Shown here: piece after piece, positions 21,862-33,033 of the stretch
How positions within the stretch are numbered: the stretch's first letter is position 1
Layout of the letters: each line of letters begins with the position of its first letter
NCBI GenBank assembly: GCA_022606425.2
Contig: JAHDVF020001255.1
Location: 1 to 64,000 of the forward strand
DNA: 64,000 nucleotides
DNA from: Lepidostoma basale
Lineage: Eukaryota; Arthropoda; Insecta; Trichoptera; Lepidostomatidae
Direction: 5' to 3'
Notes under the pieces: model-generated
What the model was told of the DNA's origin: nothing
Database searches by the model: none
The model's input: only the letters and a program-made list of their open reading frames with translations
Translations under genes and position numbers: made by a program

Positions 21862-22354
21862 AACTAACTAACTTACCATCACGCCGTCTCCCCGGAGGGG
21901 TAGGCAGAAAGAATGGAACGCCACACTGTTCTGTCCTGACATACGCCTCTCGCTTCCTCTACATTCATACATCTTGTCATGCACGCACGTCGATTTTTCC
22001 GACTCCTCACGTGACCGACATTCAATATTTGATTGATTTGATCGTGCCACGTTTTCCTCGGCCTTCCTCTATTTCTAGCTCCGTTCACGCCGTTTACATA
22101 TACCTTCTTTACCATTCTGTCTTCACTCATTCTTTCCATGTGTCCAAACCATCTTAATGACCCTTTCCTTATTTTGTTCATAACACTTTCATTCGCACCA
22201 CATTCACTTCTTATACTTGCATTTGTCACTCTATCATAAACAGATTTGCCACACATTCGTCTTAGAGATCTCATTTCTACTGCATTTATTCTACTTTCAT
22301 CCTTCTTTTGCCAGTTCCATGCTTCACTTCCATACATAAGGGTCGGCACAAGAA
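21862..22354 (-). mobile_element. RTE-A 3' copy with open C-terminal frame
   Basis: Minus frame of about 155 codons from LVPTLMYGSEAWNWQKKD through MRSLRRMCGKSVYDRV, SLRWFGHMERM and GRPRKTWHDQINQIL to AYPSGETA, then 3' tail (GTTA)n at 21862-21876. This is the post-RT tail of the LINE protein; its function is unknown. 5' truncation occurs just before GSEAWNW. Little decay, so a fairly young copy. Confidence 0.85.
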
Positions 22355-22460
22355 CAATGAATGTCGTTATTTTCAAATTGATTTGAATATCGGTCAAAAC
22401 TTACCACATTCATGAAAATTTGTTTCAATATTTATTTTGTTTCTACAATAATTAACTACA

Positions 22461-22560
22461 CTGAAGAAGGGCTTCTGTATCCGAATGTTTGTTAAATTCA
22501 TTTTGTTTTTTAAAACAACAAAATAAATGGTGTTCAATGAACCCGCAACACAAGTTATGG
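22461..22560 (+). repeat. Family C/B foldback arm, degenerate
   Basis: CTGAAGA (22461-22467), GGGCTTCTGTATCC hairpin, then GAATGTTTG (core GAAA lost by deletion), followed by the CGCAACACAAGTTATGG-like 3' module shared with family B copies. Confidence 0.55.
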
Positions 22561-22589
22561 TGAATATAGAAGTAAGTTATTGATAGTTG

Positions 22590-22856
22590 AGGCATTATAG
22601 AGTGTTGAATGAAAATATAAGAAGTGAATGCGGTGCGAATGATAATGTTATGAACAAAATAATGAAAGGATCATTAAGATTGTTTGGACATATGGAAATA
22701 ATGAATGAAGAAAGAATGGTAAAAAAATTATATGTTAACTATGTAAATGGAAGACCGAGAAAAACGTGGCACGATCAAATAAATAAAATATTTAATGTCT
22801 GCCATGTGAGGAGTCAGAGAAATCGACGCGCGTGTATGACACGCATTTTTACTAAA
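22590..22856 (+). mobile_element. RTE-A internal fragment
   Basis: Frame with IRSECGANDNVMNKIMKGSL, RLFGHMEIMNEERMVKKLY and RKTWHDQINKI, truncated at both ends (no 3' tail). A one-codon-scale deletion removes the NGTRNR segment. Confidence 0.75.
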
Positions 22857-23399
22857 TGTGGTGCGAAAAATATTAAACATAAACATGATGTATAGGACCT
22901 TTTCATAAGTTGTCATTTAATGTAATACTTTAACGTTCTGCTATCCCAAAAACATAAGCCATCCATCAGCAATATGTAATTTATCAATGAGAAGCCTTCA
23001 TTGAGATCAGCACAACATATTATTGAAAAACACTCCAATTTTCTGAGCCATTTCTGGCGTTTGTAACGATTTCATCCCTCGAATACCGCCCCCACCCCGT
23101 ATAGACGTACAAATTCATTTCACTCACGAAACACCCCTATTCTTCATTTGTCCCTGCCAGAGAATAGGGTTGTTCCACAAACTTTCTTGTTATCATAAAA
23201 ATAAAACAAAAGGAACGGAATGAAATCTTTGTGCGAATGTTTTGCTTTATTTGGGATACATGAGTTTGTATGTTGTATATGGAAAACAAGTGTAATGTTA
23301 TTATGTAAACCAAATATGTTTTCCCTTTCAAATTGTACTGTTATGTTAAGTTCTGTAAATGTATTTTTGTTTAACATAAAATACATTTTACACGAGATC
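22857..23399. other. Unassigned spacer
   Basis: AT-rich. Contains overlapping short frames on both strands at 23137-23405 without recognisable motifs. Confidence 0.4.
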
Positions 23400-23705
23400 T
23401 CTTAGACGAATGTGTATAAAATCTATGTAAGAAAATATAAGAATCGAATGCAGTGCGAATGAAATTGTTATAAACAAAATAATGAAACGGTTATTTTGAT
23501 GCTTTGGACACATGAAAATAATGAATGAAGAAAAAATGGTAAAAAAAAGTATTTGTCAACGATGTAAATGGAACAGAAAATAGAGGAAGACCGAAAAAAA
23601 GGTGACACGATCAAATAAATCAAATATTGAATGTCGGCCACGTGAGAAGTCGGAGAAACCAACGTGCGTGCATGACACGATTTATGAATGTTGAGTAAGC
23701 GATGT
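23400..23705 (+). mobile_element. RTE-A internal fragment, degenerate
   Basis: Plus-strand relic covering the SECGANES to RRACMTR segment with indels and no 3' tail. Confidence 0.65.
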
Positions 23706-23729
23706 TAATATGTAATTTTTGTCAATATT

Positions 23730-24115
23730 TCTTCATTCGTTATTTCCATCTGTTCAAACCATTGTAATGATCCTTCCATTAATTTGACACTCTATCATAC
23801 ACAGATTTTCACACATTCGTCTAAGAGATCTCATTTCTATTGCTTTTATTCAACTTTCATCCTTCTTTTGTCAGTTCCGTGCTTCACTTTCACACATAAG
23901 GGTTGGTACAAGACAACAACAAAAACAACGAACTATCACGCCGTGTCCTCAAAAGGGTAAATAGACAGAATGGATTGCCACATTTCTCTTCTTATACTCA
24001 TCCCTAGCTTACTCTACATTTCTTCAATGGTCATACACATATCTCGATTTTCCCGCTTCTAACACTTTTAATATTTATTTAATTTAGTCATGCCATGTTT
24101 TCCTCGGTCTATCTC
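23730..24115 (-). mobile_element. RTE-A relic, rearranged
   Basis: Minus-strand pieces: 23730-23915 (HMERM back to GSEAW region) and 23930-24115 (3' end CATCACG equivalents). The order indicates two adjoining fragments or a rearrangement. Confidence 0.6.
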
Positions 24116-24179
24116 GACTCGGCGATCCATTCACATCATTAACATGTACTTTATTTACCTTTTTTTTCATCCATCTGCT

Positions 24180-24395
24180 TTTCTTCTTCATCTCCTTCTC
24201 TTAATATATCTAACGATCTGTGGCCCAGAAATCATGTCTCCTCGGATTATAAGGTCCAGCTGTGCCTCCATCTCTTGGGTGGTCTTCCAAGGTGTCTGGA
24301 GGGGATTTCGTAAGCGGTGTATATGCGAGTCAGTCACTATCCATTCTGCTACATGGTCCCTTTAGTATCTTCTTCTGGATCCACCGAAAAATATC
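24180..24395 (-). mobile_element. GAA-LINE C-terminal relic
   Basis: Minus reading gives ...DTLEDHPRDGGTAGP...RRHDFWATDR and ends in a GAAGAA-rich tail (plus CTTCTTCATCTCC). Same family as 13783-14070 and 54930-55095. Confidence 0.6.
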
Positions 24396-24564
24396 CTATA
24401 TAACGCAAGTTTTTCTTATGTCTGCGTAACGGACTCTATCTCGGAGAGTTTTACCCGTCATCGATATTAGACGTTCTTAGCAATTCTTAGCAGACCCTTG
24501 GTTCGTACAGTGCCGGCCTGCGTATCAACAGCACACGTCATGAAAGGTCGGTTATGGTAGCTAT

Positions 24565-24965
24565 CCGTGGCTCTATCCCAAGACATTTCTTTTGGCAATG
24601 CTTGGGGCCAACTCTCTGCAGCTTCGAAGAGATGGGCATCTCATAACCCATTTCTTTAGATTACTCAGGGGATATTTCGAGAACTCGGCCGTACTGGAGG
24701 ATGTTGGTCTTTTTGTCGCTGATAGATATCTCCGACAGCGACAGCATAGATTGTTTGACCTACCGGCCGCTAGAACAAACCTCCCTCAGGTGATACCGGT
24801 GGAAAGAGAAATTAATCTGCTGAACGCGTCTCCTCGGAGATCGACATCTTTTATATTAGGTTAAGTACGTTCAGAAGGCAAATACCCTTAATTCTGGAGA
24901 GTATTCTGTCTTCCTAATGTCGAACCATCTCTCATGCATTTCTGGTAGTATACTATATAAGAAGA
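24565..24965 (+). mobile_element. LINE-B (CR1/Jockey-like) 3' end
   Basis: Open frame at 24592-24864: MLGANSLQLRRDGHLITHFF, LLRGYFENSAVLEDVGLFV, RQRQHRLFDLPAARTNLPQ. This is the conserved closing part of CR1/Jockey-type RT proteins. 5' truncated. Other copies: 32040-32370, 41337-41715, 54110-54806. Confidence 0.75.
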
Positions 24966-25325
24966 GAATGCGGTGCGAATGATGGTGTCATGAACAAAAT
25001 AATGAAAGGATCTCTAAGATGGTTTGGACATATGGAAAGAATGAATGAAGAAAGAATGGTAAAAAAATTATATGTTGATGATGTAAATGGAACCAGAAAT
25101 AGAGGAAGACCGTGGAAAACGTGGCACGATCAAATAAATGAAATATGATGAAATATGAATGTCGGCCATGTGAGGAGTCAGAGAAATCAACGCGCGTGCA
25201 TGACACGATGTATGAATGTTGAGGAAACGAGAGAAATATGTCAGGAAAGAAAAGTGTGGCAGTCCATTCTTTCGGCCTACCCCTTCGGGGAGACGGCGTG
25301 ATGGTTAGTTAGTTAGTTTTTGATA
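24955..25325 (+). mobile_element. RTE-A 3' copy
   Basis: From AGAAGAGAATGCGGTGCGAA to GGCGTGATGGTTAGTTAGTT. Frame broken by a small duplication near 25140 (AAATATGATGAAATATGAAT). Confidence 0.8.
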
Positions 25326-25329
25326 ACGG

Positions 25330-25985
25330 ATTTGTTTCAAACCAAATGTACACTCAGATTGTAATAAATGTTTTCTATCAAACTGAATATTTAACTCATT
25401 TTCGAATTTTGCTTGACATTGCCGTCTTTGTTTCTGTACGCCTCATATGTTCCATTATTATAAATTATATATTTTAAACCGCAACACTTATGTGTTGCAG
25501 CCCTGCTCCGTTAAAAGCTTTAACAAAACTGCCAAGAAGCCTACGACACGGTAATAACGCGGCGCAATATGTTATCTTTATTGAGGCCTGTCATACGCTA
25601 GGACATGATACCATCACAATCTTTTGTTTCTTGAAATTGGATTTCAAAAAATACATGACTCTGTCGTGGGATATTGATTTCTCGTGGAGCCATCCGATAA
25701 ACGGTATCTTATATTATTATGAAGGTTTTATTCACGGTAGGCACCGAAATGCTTTCGATTCGAGGGCGGAAAATGCTCGGGGGAGCATTTTGTGTTTTTG
25801 GTATTGAAGCATTCGTAACCTTTTAACCACCAATTGGTGATCAGAGCAATATAAATAAAATATCTGATAAATAAAATCAAATATTTCAGATAAAAGTATT
25901 AAGTAATTTTTAATGTATTTTTATTAAGGTATTATCAAATGTGTCAAAAAACTTATATAAACAAAAATAATAAATTTATCTTTTT
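25330..25985. other. GC-richer island in AT spacer
   Basis: 25490-25810 is unique in the window and has a 105-codon plus frame (25490-25807) without a motif I know. Could be an exon or a conserved element; not called. Confidence 0.35.
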
Positions 25986-25989
25986 TTTA

Positions 25990-26275
25990 TTTTTACATAC
26001 TTTGTTTATACAAAACTAACTTTAAAAAAAAAAATTGTGACATGTTTCGGACAACCCGGTCCTTCCTCAGTGATAATATAAAGTTGTTTACAAATATGAT
26101 CAGTTTTGACAGATAAGAAAACTGATCATATTTGTTGACAATTTTATAATATTTCAAATATCTTTATAATATCACTGAGGAAGGACCGGGTTGTCCAAAA
26201 CTTGTCTGATATTTAATTTAATTTTTTTTAAAGTTAGTGTTGTATATACAAAGTATATAAAAAAAAAATAGACAA
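25990..26275. repeat. Family B foldback with two opposed hammerhead-like cores
   Basis: Inverted repeat around a second small hairpin (AACTGATCATATTTG region at 26120). Minus core at 26039-26070: CTGAGGA, GGAC/GTCC stem II, GAAA, ACATGT, C. Plus core listed separately. Confidence 0.75.
26168..26213 (+). ncRNA. Hammerhead-like motif, family B, with full stem I
   Basis: Stem I is a perfect 7-bp pairing: AATATCA (26168-26174) with TGATATT (26207-26213). Between them: CTGAGGA (26175-26181), one A, GGAC (26183-26186), loop, GTCC (26193-26196), AAAA in place of GAAA, and CTTGTC (palindrome C-A-T-G decayed at one base). The G12 and stem III mutations probably make this copy inactive, but it shows that stem I exists. 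Confidence 0.6.
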
Positions 26276-26524
26276 ATAAAACATCTACAACACACATTAT
26301 GGCGAACATAGAAGAAAAAAAATATCAAAATGCATATCTTGGATTATTGAGTTTGACCTTGTGACGTGGTATGATGATAACTTAAGGATTAACATTAACT
26401 GTTTTTATACAATCTGTATATAATAGTTTGTCAAATGCAAATATACGAAGTGAATGCAGTGGGAATGAAAGTGTTAAATGTTTCTTGAACAGTGATGTAA
26501 ATCTCCATATGAAATAATTTAAAA

Positions 26525-27140
26525 ACTAACTAACTAACTAACCATCACTCCGTCTCCCCGAAAGGGTAGGCAGAAAGAATGGACTGTCACACTTTAACCG
26601 ATGCGGCACTCCATCCTTCTCTTTTCGCCCCGCGGGAGGTGCGGTGTGATGGGTTGCGAACCTTATTGCCACCAATAGGCATCTCCCGCGCACACTTCGA
26701 TCATCCAACATCCACAATAAAAGAACAAAATATATAATAATAATAATAAATTGGATAATTTATAAAGCGTCATTTTTATGAATTACTCATCTCAAGGGCG
26801 CTGGGCAAATACATATATACGAGTATATATATAAAATACAATGATATAAAATAAAATAACAAAATAAAATTAATTTAACACAAAATATTCTTTTTAGATG
26901 GTGCACATATTATCTATTTAATAATTTATGTTCCACATATCCAGTTTTTTTTTTATATTAGCAGTAATCAGGCACTTAAAACAAACCAACACCAGCAAGA
27001 ACTTTAAAATAATTTTGAAGAAATTATTCAAATTGTCACTGTAAAGTAAAATCCAAGTAAAACCACTAAACAATCGTGTTTACTATTATAAATTAATAAT
27101 GGAGTTTTACAAAACTGCCTCAACCATCAATTAGTTTTCC
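26525..27140 (-). mobile_element. Q element with RTE-A 3' tail
   Basis: The 3' end (plus 26525-26590, minus strand orientation) is the RTE-A tail CATCACTCCGTCTCCCCGAA with (GTTA)n. Beyond it the sequence is unrelated to RTE-A: CTTTAACCGATGCGGCACTC, a GTTGCGAACC block, and an AT-rich part to about 27140. Homologous along its length to 39285-39740 and in part to 40981-41125, 60170-60430 and 61843-62045. Non-coding, so it probably borrows RTE-A machinery. Confidence 0.75.
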
Positions 27141-27149
27141 TCTGCTTAG

Positions 27150-27700
27150 AATATTATGATATTGTAAAACTGTAGTCCTTGATCTGTTCAGCAAACACCA
27201 AAATCCTGCAAAATTTTAACTAAGTTGAATTTTTCTGCATGAGTGCTTTGGGTTTTCGCTTATATTATCAAAATGTAATAAAAGGAATTTCGCTTAGGGA
27301 ACAAAGTATGAAAATAAAAATAACCTCGGGCCTCTGCCAACTCGAAATAGAGAGGGGGTAGAGAACGCGCAGGAGGGGCGTTAGGAACATATATTATTTA
27401 TAAATGATGTGTTAAATCTTCAAAGTTCTAAAAGTTATATTTCTATTATTAACATGCAAAATTTCAATGCCATTATCTTTATTAAATTAATGATCTCATC
27501 AATCAATCAATCTCGAAATTTTAGAAATTAAAAAAGCAATTAAAAATAAGAAAATTTTATAAATAATCAAATAAATTTAACCTCAAGTCCAATCTTTGAT
27601 TTATTTCCTTTGTTGTAAGAAATTACCTGAACCCCAATAAAAACTTAAAATTATTATTTTAAATTTTAAATTGAATCATAATGTTTGTTATAACAAAAGC
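27150..27700. other. Unassigned AT-rich spacer
   Basis: Short GC-richer patch at 27320-27385 with CTCGAAATAGAGAGGGGGTA. No recognisable feature. Confidence 0.4.
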
Positions 27701-27857
27701 ATAGACGTTCCGAAATAAATCTTTATAACATCTGTCAGATCATGTAAACAATTTTATAATATTTAAATTTGTATCGCTGAAGAAGGAATGGTTGTCCGAA
27801 ACATGTCTATGTAATTTTAATTTTTTTAATGTAAGTGTTGTATATACAAAGTACGTA
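27700..27857 (+). repeat. Family B repeat arm with hammerhead-like core, split by RTE-A
   Basis: Core at 27777-27807: CTGAAGA, A, GGAA/GTCC stem II with one mismatch, GAAA (27798-27801), ACATGT, C27807. The B sequence stops in TTGTATATACAAAGTA at about 27855 and resumes at about 28305 with AAAAGAGAAAAAGAG and the ACAACACAAAGTATGG module, so an RTE-A copy landed inside it. Confidence 0.65.
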
Positions 27858-28305
27858 CGTACCAACCCTCATGTATGGAAGTGAAGCTTGGAGCTGGCAA
27901 ACGAAGGATGAAATCAGGATAAACGCCGTACAAATGAAATCACTAAGAAGTATGTGCGGGAAAACGTTTTATGATAGAATACCGAACGATGAAATAAGAA
28001 AGAAATGTAAGGCAGATGACTGCATCATGAATAAAATTAAAAAAGGATCCCTGAGATGGCTTGGACATATGGAACGAATGGATGAGAGTTGAATGGTTAA
28101 AAAGTTGTACACAAGCAGCGTGAGTGGGAAAAGAAGCCGAGGACGACCGAGGAAAACATGGCATGACCAAATTAATCAATTACTAAAAGGCGGCTACGAA
28201 TGTAGAGGAAGCCTGAGAGGTATGCCAGGACAGGCCATTGTGGCGATCCATCCTCTCTCCCTACCCCTTCGGAAAATGGCGTGATGGTTAATTAGTAAGT
28301 TAGTT
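27856..28305 (+). mobile_element. RTE-A 3' copy nested in family B
   Basis: Frame with GSEAWSWQTKDEIRINAVQM, MCGKTFYDRI, SLRWLGHMERM, one in-frame TGA at 28090-28092, then KRSRGRPRKTWHDQINQLL to LPLRKMA. It ends GGCGTGATGGTTAATTAGTA. A divergent subfamily (SWQ rather than NWQ). Confidence 0.8.
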
Positions 28306-28399
28306 ATAAAAGAGAAAAAGAGAAATTAACATCTACAACACAAAGTATGGAGAATATAAAAGAAATGTATGAAATTTTACCTACTTTGTCCTATTTACT

Positions 28400-28737
28400 T
28401 GGGGTTGGCGCCCTTGAAGGGCGTCTCCGGGACTGTCTGTCTTAGGTGCCATCTGGTGGGATCAGATCTCTATTGAGAGTCCTTTGAATTTCCATCCATA
28501 TCAGTTTGGACTTAACACGCACCCTGTAGCACCTTGTAGCATGGTCAGCTGGGCGCCACATGACGTGGCTTACAATGTCAGACGGTTCTCCTCAAGTTAA
28601 ACCGAGATAGGCCTTACTCTAAAACCGCCGCGGATGTGTATGTTCCTGATGACGTGGTTCCCGATAGCAACGTTACTCCGCCCGCTCATCTCAGTATTCC
28701 CATTTCGGTACTGTGTAGTTTATCCTCCAGTTGAGCT
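28400..28737 (-). mobile_element. RTE-type LINE C-terminal relic, separate family
   Basis: Minus reading shows KLEDKLHSTEMGILR, then a GGVTLLSGTTSSGTY segment and a NLRRTV block with several stops. The (T/A)EMxxLRW pattern is standard in RTE-type tails. It touches the RTE-A copy at 28738. Confidence 0.55.
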
Positions 28738-29613
28738 TTTAACTAACTAACTAACCATCACGCCGTCTCCCCAGAAAGATAGGCAGAATGAATGGAATGC
28801 CACACTGTTCTGTCCTGAAATACTTCTCTCGACTTCTCTACATTTATACATCTTGTCATGCACGCACGTCGATTCATCCAACTACTCACGTGACCGACAT
28901 TTAATATTTTATTGATTTGATCGTGCCACGTTTTCCTCGGCCTTCCTATATTTCTAGCTCTGTTCACCCCGTTTATATATACCTTCTTCACCATTTTGTC
29001 TTCAAGCATTCTTTCCATGTGTCCAAACCATCTTAATGACCCTTTCATTATTTTGTTCATAACACTTTCATTCGCACCACATTCACTTCGTATACCTGCA
29101 TTTGACACTCTATCATATACAGATTTACCACACATTCGTCTTAGAGAGCTCATTTCTACTGAATTTATTCCACTTTCATCCTTCTTTTGCCAGTTCCATG
29201 CTTCACTTCCATACATAAGGGTCGGCACAAGAACACCATTATGCACTGCCATCTTAGCTTTTTTGGATAGGCTTTTATTTGCAATGACAACTTTAAGTGC
29301 ACCGTTTACTCTGTTGCCTGCCTTAAACCTTCTTTCAATATCTTTCTCCACTCAACCATCCTTCGTGAACAAACTTCCTAAATAAACAAATTCATTCACT
29401 TGTTCCAGATTTTCACCGTTTACACTAATGTTTAGTTCTTTTTCGAAAATCATTACCTTGGACTTATTCACATTCATCATCAAATCGTATCGCTTGCATA
29501 CCTCATACATACTATTAGACACCAGGACTTGTAGTTCATGCTCGTTGTATGCAAGTAGCACAGCGTCGTCCGCATACAACAAACAGCTTACTGACACACC
29601 GCTCATTTTTGCA
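28738..29613 (-). mobile_element. RTE-A 3' copy including RT active site
   Basis: The longest tail copy. Minus frame 29606-29352 holds the RT box LLYADDAVLLAYNEHELQ and VNKSKVMIFEKE; one in-frame TGA (29352-29354) separates it from 29351-28758, which runs FKAGNRVNGALK, LVPTLMYGSEAWNWQKKD, MSSLRRMCGKSVYDRV and GRPRKTWHDQINKIL to LSGETA. It ends in TAACTAACTAACC (tail at 28738-28752). 5' truncated at about 29613. It shows that the GSEAW tail follows the RT domain in one protein. Confidence 0.88.
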
Positions 29614-29620
29614 CTTCAAC

Positions 29621-30085
29621 TTAAGAACGGGGTTGATCCAATTAAAACAATAAAAATACAAATTGTTGTTTTTTTATAAGGATTAATTTTATCTCAATAG
29701 AGACGAAGATGTAAATTGTCTTCTGGGAACAGAACATGGTGGCCGAGGCGCTTACAGAACTTATGACCTGTCATTGGTTGGGTTGAGCGATCGCTTTATG
29801 TTTAACAACATTCCCCATTCTGCCTTTCTTACGGCCACCACGTCTGACAATTTTTTGGAAGATGTATATATGCTAGAATGCTTCACTTATCTTTACATTT
29901 TTAAGTTCACTCTACACTAGCGTCATCTATTAAGATCTATTAAGAGAAGAAGAAGAGAGAAAAAAATCCAGTGTTTGTCTACAAGAATTTGTATACATTC
30001 AAAATGTTGTTATTTTATTCATTCCCTGAATACAATAACAATTTGTATTTTTATTGTTTAAATTGGATCACCTTCGTTCTTAAGT
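29621..30085. repeat. Nested inverted repeat carrying a family G copy
   Basis: Outer arms of about 50 bp (29621-29672 and 30030-30085, CTTAAGAACG...TGATCCAATT and complement) enclose a minus-oriented family G loop-plus-arm at 29680-29960. Either G jumped into a foldback or the outer arms are part of a larger G unit. Confidence 0.65.
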
Positions 30086-30310
30086 ATAAAATCTACAATG
30101 TTACGTAGGTACTTTTAAGTACCTACCGCCGGACCTGCTCCGAACAATGCTATTTGGAAGCAGCAACACACGGGCCGCATACAAAGCCGAATCCCGCGTA
30201 AAGACCTTTGTTTTTCACAGTCCGGCCGTGCGTGCCGCGGCTACACGGGACTCCACGTGGGTACGCGCTCACCCAATAGACATGTACGAGTACCACTACT
30301 TAAAAATATA
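30086..30310. other. GC-rich non-repetitive island
   Basis: 30110-30300 is the most CG-rich non-LTR stretch here. A 63-codon plus frame (30147-30338) crosses it. No motif recognised. Confidence 0.35.
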
Positions 30311-30960
30311 TCCTCTTCTTCTTCTTCACTTTTGGTAGATTCGGGAGTCTGTTATTTCAGGCGGGTCCTCTTGAGACGCTGAACTCCAGCTTTCTCTCCA
30401 ACGTTTCGGGGGTCTTCCTGGTCAGCGTTTTCCGTTTGGCGTTCCATGGAGAGTTATGTGTGGTATCCTATTTGAGCTCATCCTTTCTACATGTTAATGC
30501 CAGTATCGCCGTCTTTGAAGTCCCAATCTGACCACATCTTCGACCTCGCAGATTTCTCGGATTGCTGCATTTCCAACTCGATCACGTAGGGTATAGCCAG
30601 CTATAGCACGGACTGTTTTCATCTCGGTTGTTCTGAGCATGCTCTTTGTCTTGACAGTGTCTACCCTCGATTCAATGCCTTATGTGAGGATTAGTCGCAC
30701 CCAAGTCTTATTAATGCGCACTTTACCCATTAATATCAGTCGAAGGAGGTGGTATTTTTCTCCTCTTAGCACATGACCCAAATATGAGACCTTTCTAATT
30801 TCCACACTTGACAGCTCTCTATCGGCTCTGGCTCTCTGCTGTACGTCTACATTACTGACCCTATCGGTCCACGGTATACGGAGCATTCTGCGGTTTATCC
30901 ACATCTCGAACGCTTCCAACCGGTTCATTACATTCACTTTCAGAGTCTAGGTTTCGTAGT
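30311..30960 (-). mobile_element. LINE C-terminal relic with (GAA)n end
   Basis: Minus frame at 30680-30937: RLEAFEMWINRRMLRIPWTDRVSN and VSYLGHVLRGEKYHLLRLILMGK, a well-known RTE-type C-terminal module. Sequence continues degenerate to CTTCTTCTTC at 30312. The fragment at 55190-55300 (EKYHLLRLILMDKVEGHRG) is the same family. Confidence 0.75.
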
Positions 30961-31007
30961 CATATAGCATATAACCAATGTTTATTATTCATGTATAGAT
31001 TGAAACT

Positions 31008-31490
31008 AACTAAATAACTAACTAACCATCACGCCGTCTCCCCGAAGGGGTAGGCAGAAAGAATGGACTGCCACACTTTTCTTTCCTGACATATTTTTCT
31101 CGCTTCCTCAACATTCATACATCGTGTCATGCACGCGCGTCGATTTCTCTGACTCCTCACATGGCCGACATTCAATATTTGATTTATTTGATCGTGCCAC
31201 GTTTTCCTCGGTCTTCCTCTATTTCTGGTTCCATTTACATCATTAACATATAATTTTTTTACCATTCTTTCTTCATTCATTCTTTCCATATGTCCAAACC
31301 ATCTTAATGATCCTTCCATTATTTTGTTCATGACACCATCATTCGCACCGCATTCACTTCTTATATTTTCATTCGACACTCTATCATACACAGAATATCC
31401 ACACATTCGTCTAAGAGATCTCATTTCTACTTCATTTAATCTACTTTCATCCTTCCTTTGCCAGTTCCATGCTTCGCTTCCATACATAAG
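31008..31490 (-). mobile_element. RTE-A 3' copy with open frame
   Basis: Intact 152-codon minus frame MYGSEAWNWQRKDESRL to AYPFGETA, then tail TAACTAACTAACC. Truncated at the MYGSEAW codons. One of the least decayed copies. Confidence 0.87.
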
Positions 31491-32039
31491 AAACTAGTAT
31501 AGATTGAAAAAACTAATAATTTTTTTTCACGTTATTCATAAAATTTACTATTAATATTTAAATTAAATAACACAAATAAAAACACAAAAATATTTTATAA
31601 ATAAAAAAATAATCATTTTGTACGGATATTAAATTTTTTTATTTTGATTCAAAACGTAATTCTGTCTTTATATAAAACGATTAACTACTATTCGCTTTGT
31701 AAGTACGGAAATAAAATGAGTTATTATTAAATAATTATAAAATAAAATTACCTTCAAAATTATATTTTCACAGAATTAATAATAATGCCTTCCTAGAGTG
31801 TTTTAATTAAAACATACTTTTCAATTTCATAAAGTAACGAATGTATATTCCAAGAAGTATGTATAAATTTAGCGCTTTTGTAACTTCCTTAAAACATATT
31901 TTACAGTATTTTTTGTTATTTTGTGTACTTAATCATATATTGCGGGTCAAATCCAAAGTGGATACAAAAATATCCTCCAACTTATGGTAATAGAAAAGAG
32001 TTATGGTTGAAATAAATATGGCAACTAACTAACGTCTTC
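31491..32039. other. AT-rich spacer
   Basis: No feature recognised. Confidence 0.5.
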
Positions 32040-32370
32040 GCTGTGCACTATAAAAGATATCTCCGACAACAACAGCATAGATTGTTTACCTACCGACCGC
32101 CAGAACCAACCTGCCCTTGGCGACACCGATGAAAAGAGCAATTAGTCTTCTGAACACGGTCTCCTCGGAGGTCAGCGTCTTTCATATTTATAAAAATACA
32201 TTCAGAAGACAAATAGAGTATATTGTATTACTAATGTCGGACCATCTCTCTTGCGTTCCTGGTATTATATTGTATATATTATATTTTACCTGTACTCAAA
32301 AGATTTCTTAAACAATTATATTGTTTTTAACGTCTATTGAGTTAAAAAAACTGATTTTCTTTGAATTGAT
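32040..32370 (+). mobile_element. LINE-B 3' end
   Basis: Reads ...RQQQHRLF..., then MKRAISLLNTVSSEVSVFHI, followed by a 3' end with GAGTTAAAAAAACTGATTTTC. 5' truncated. Confidence 0.7.
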
Positions 32371-32544
32371 ATGATTTTAAAAGACAGGACTGGAATAAGG
32401 AAAGTGGACTAGGAATTCAATTGCACATGTAAAACAAGTTATTGCGCAAGTGATGGCTTACGTCGGAGAAACCTGTATATAAAGAAGATAAACCTAATAA
32501 TTATTTAATGTTATTGTAAATAAAAAAATATTGATTTTAATATT

Positions 32545-32835
32545 AAGTAACTAACTAACCATCACGCTATCTTCCTGGCCCATCCAGGGGCGTGCATCTG
32601 TACTGACATATTTCTCTTGCATACGACGTGTCATGCATGCACGTCTTTATCTCAAAATCCTTACGAGGCCGACATTTAATATGTAATAGATTTAATCATA
32701 TCACTTTTTCCTTTACTTTGTTTACATACACTTTTTGTTTCATTCGTTTTTTTATGTATCCAAATTATTTCAATGACCCTTTTATTTTCTTGTTCATAAC
32801 ACTTTCATTCGTACTGCATTCACTTCTTATAGTGC
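32545..32835 (-). mobile_element. RTE-A 3' copy running into a minisatellite
   Basis: Minus-strand relic from tail TAACTAACC to the SECGANES region (CATTCACTTCTTATA on plus). Where the next codons should follow, the 16-bp minisatellite begins. Confidence 0.7.
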
Positions 32836-33033
32836 ATCTATGATATTGTGCATCTATGATAGAGTGTATCTATGATAGAGTGTATATATGATAGAGTGCA
32901 TCTTTAATAGAAGGCATCTATGATAGAGTGTATATATGATAGAATGCATATATGATAGAGTGTATATATGTTAAAGTGAATCTATAATAGTGTGCATGCA
33001 TGATAGAATGCATCTATGATCGAGTGCATCTGA
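32832..33033 (+). repeat. 16-bp minisatellite, about 12 units
   Basis: Unit GTGCATCTATGATAGA with variants (GTGTATATATGATAGA, ATGCATATATGATAGA). It starts at an RTE-A segment that contains CACTCTATCAT on the same strand, so it may have grown from LINE sequence. Confidence 0.9.

Noticed and set aside
25490..25807. 105-codon plus frame as an exon
   Set aside because: No recognisable domain and no convincing splice sites; kept only as a GC-richer island.
32832..33033. CRISPR-like array
   Set aside because: 16-bp units are directly tandem without spacers; it is a minisatellite.
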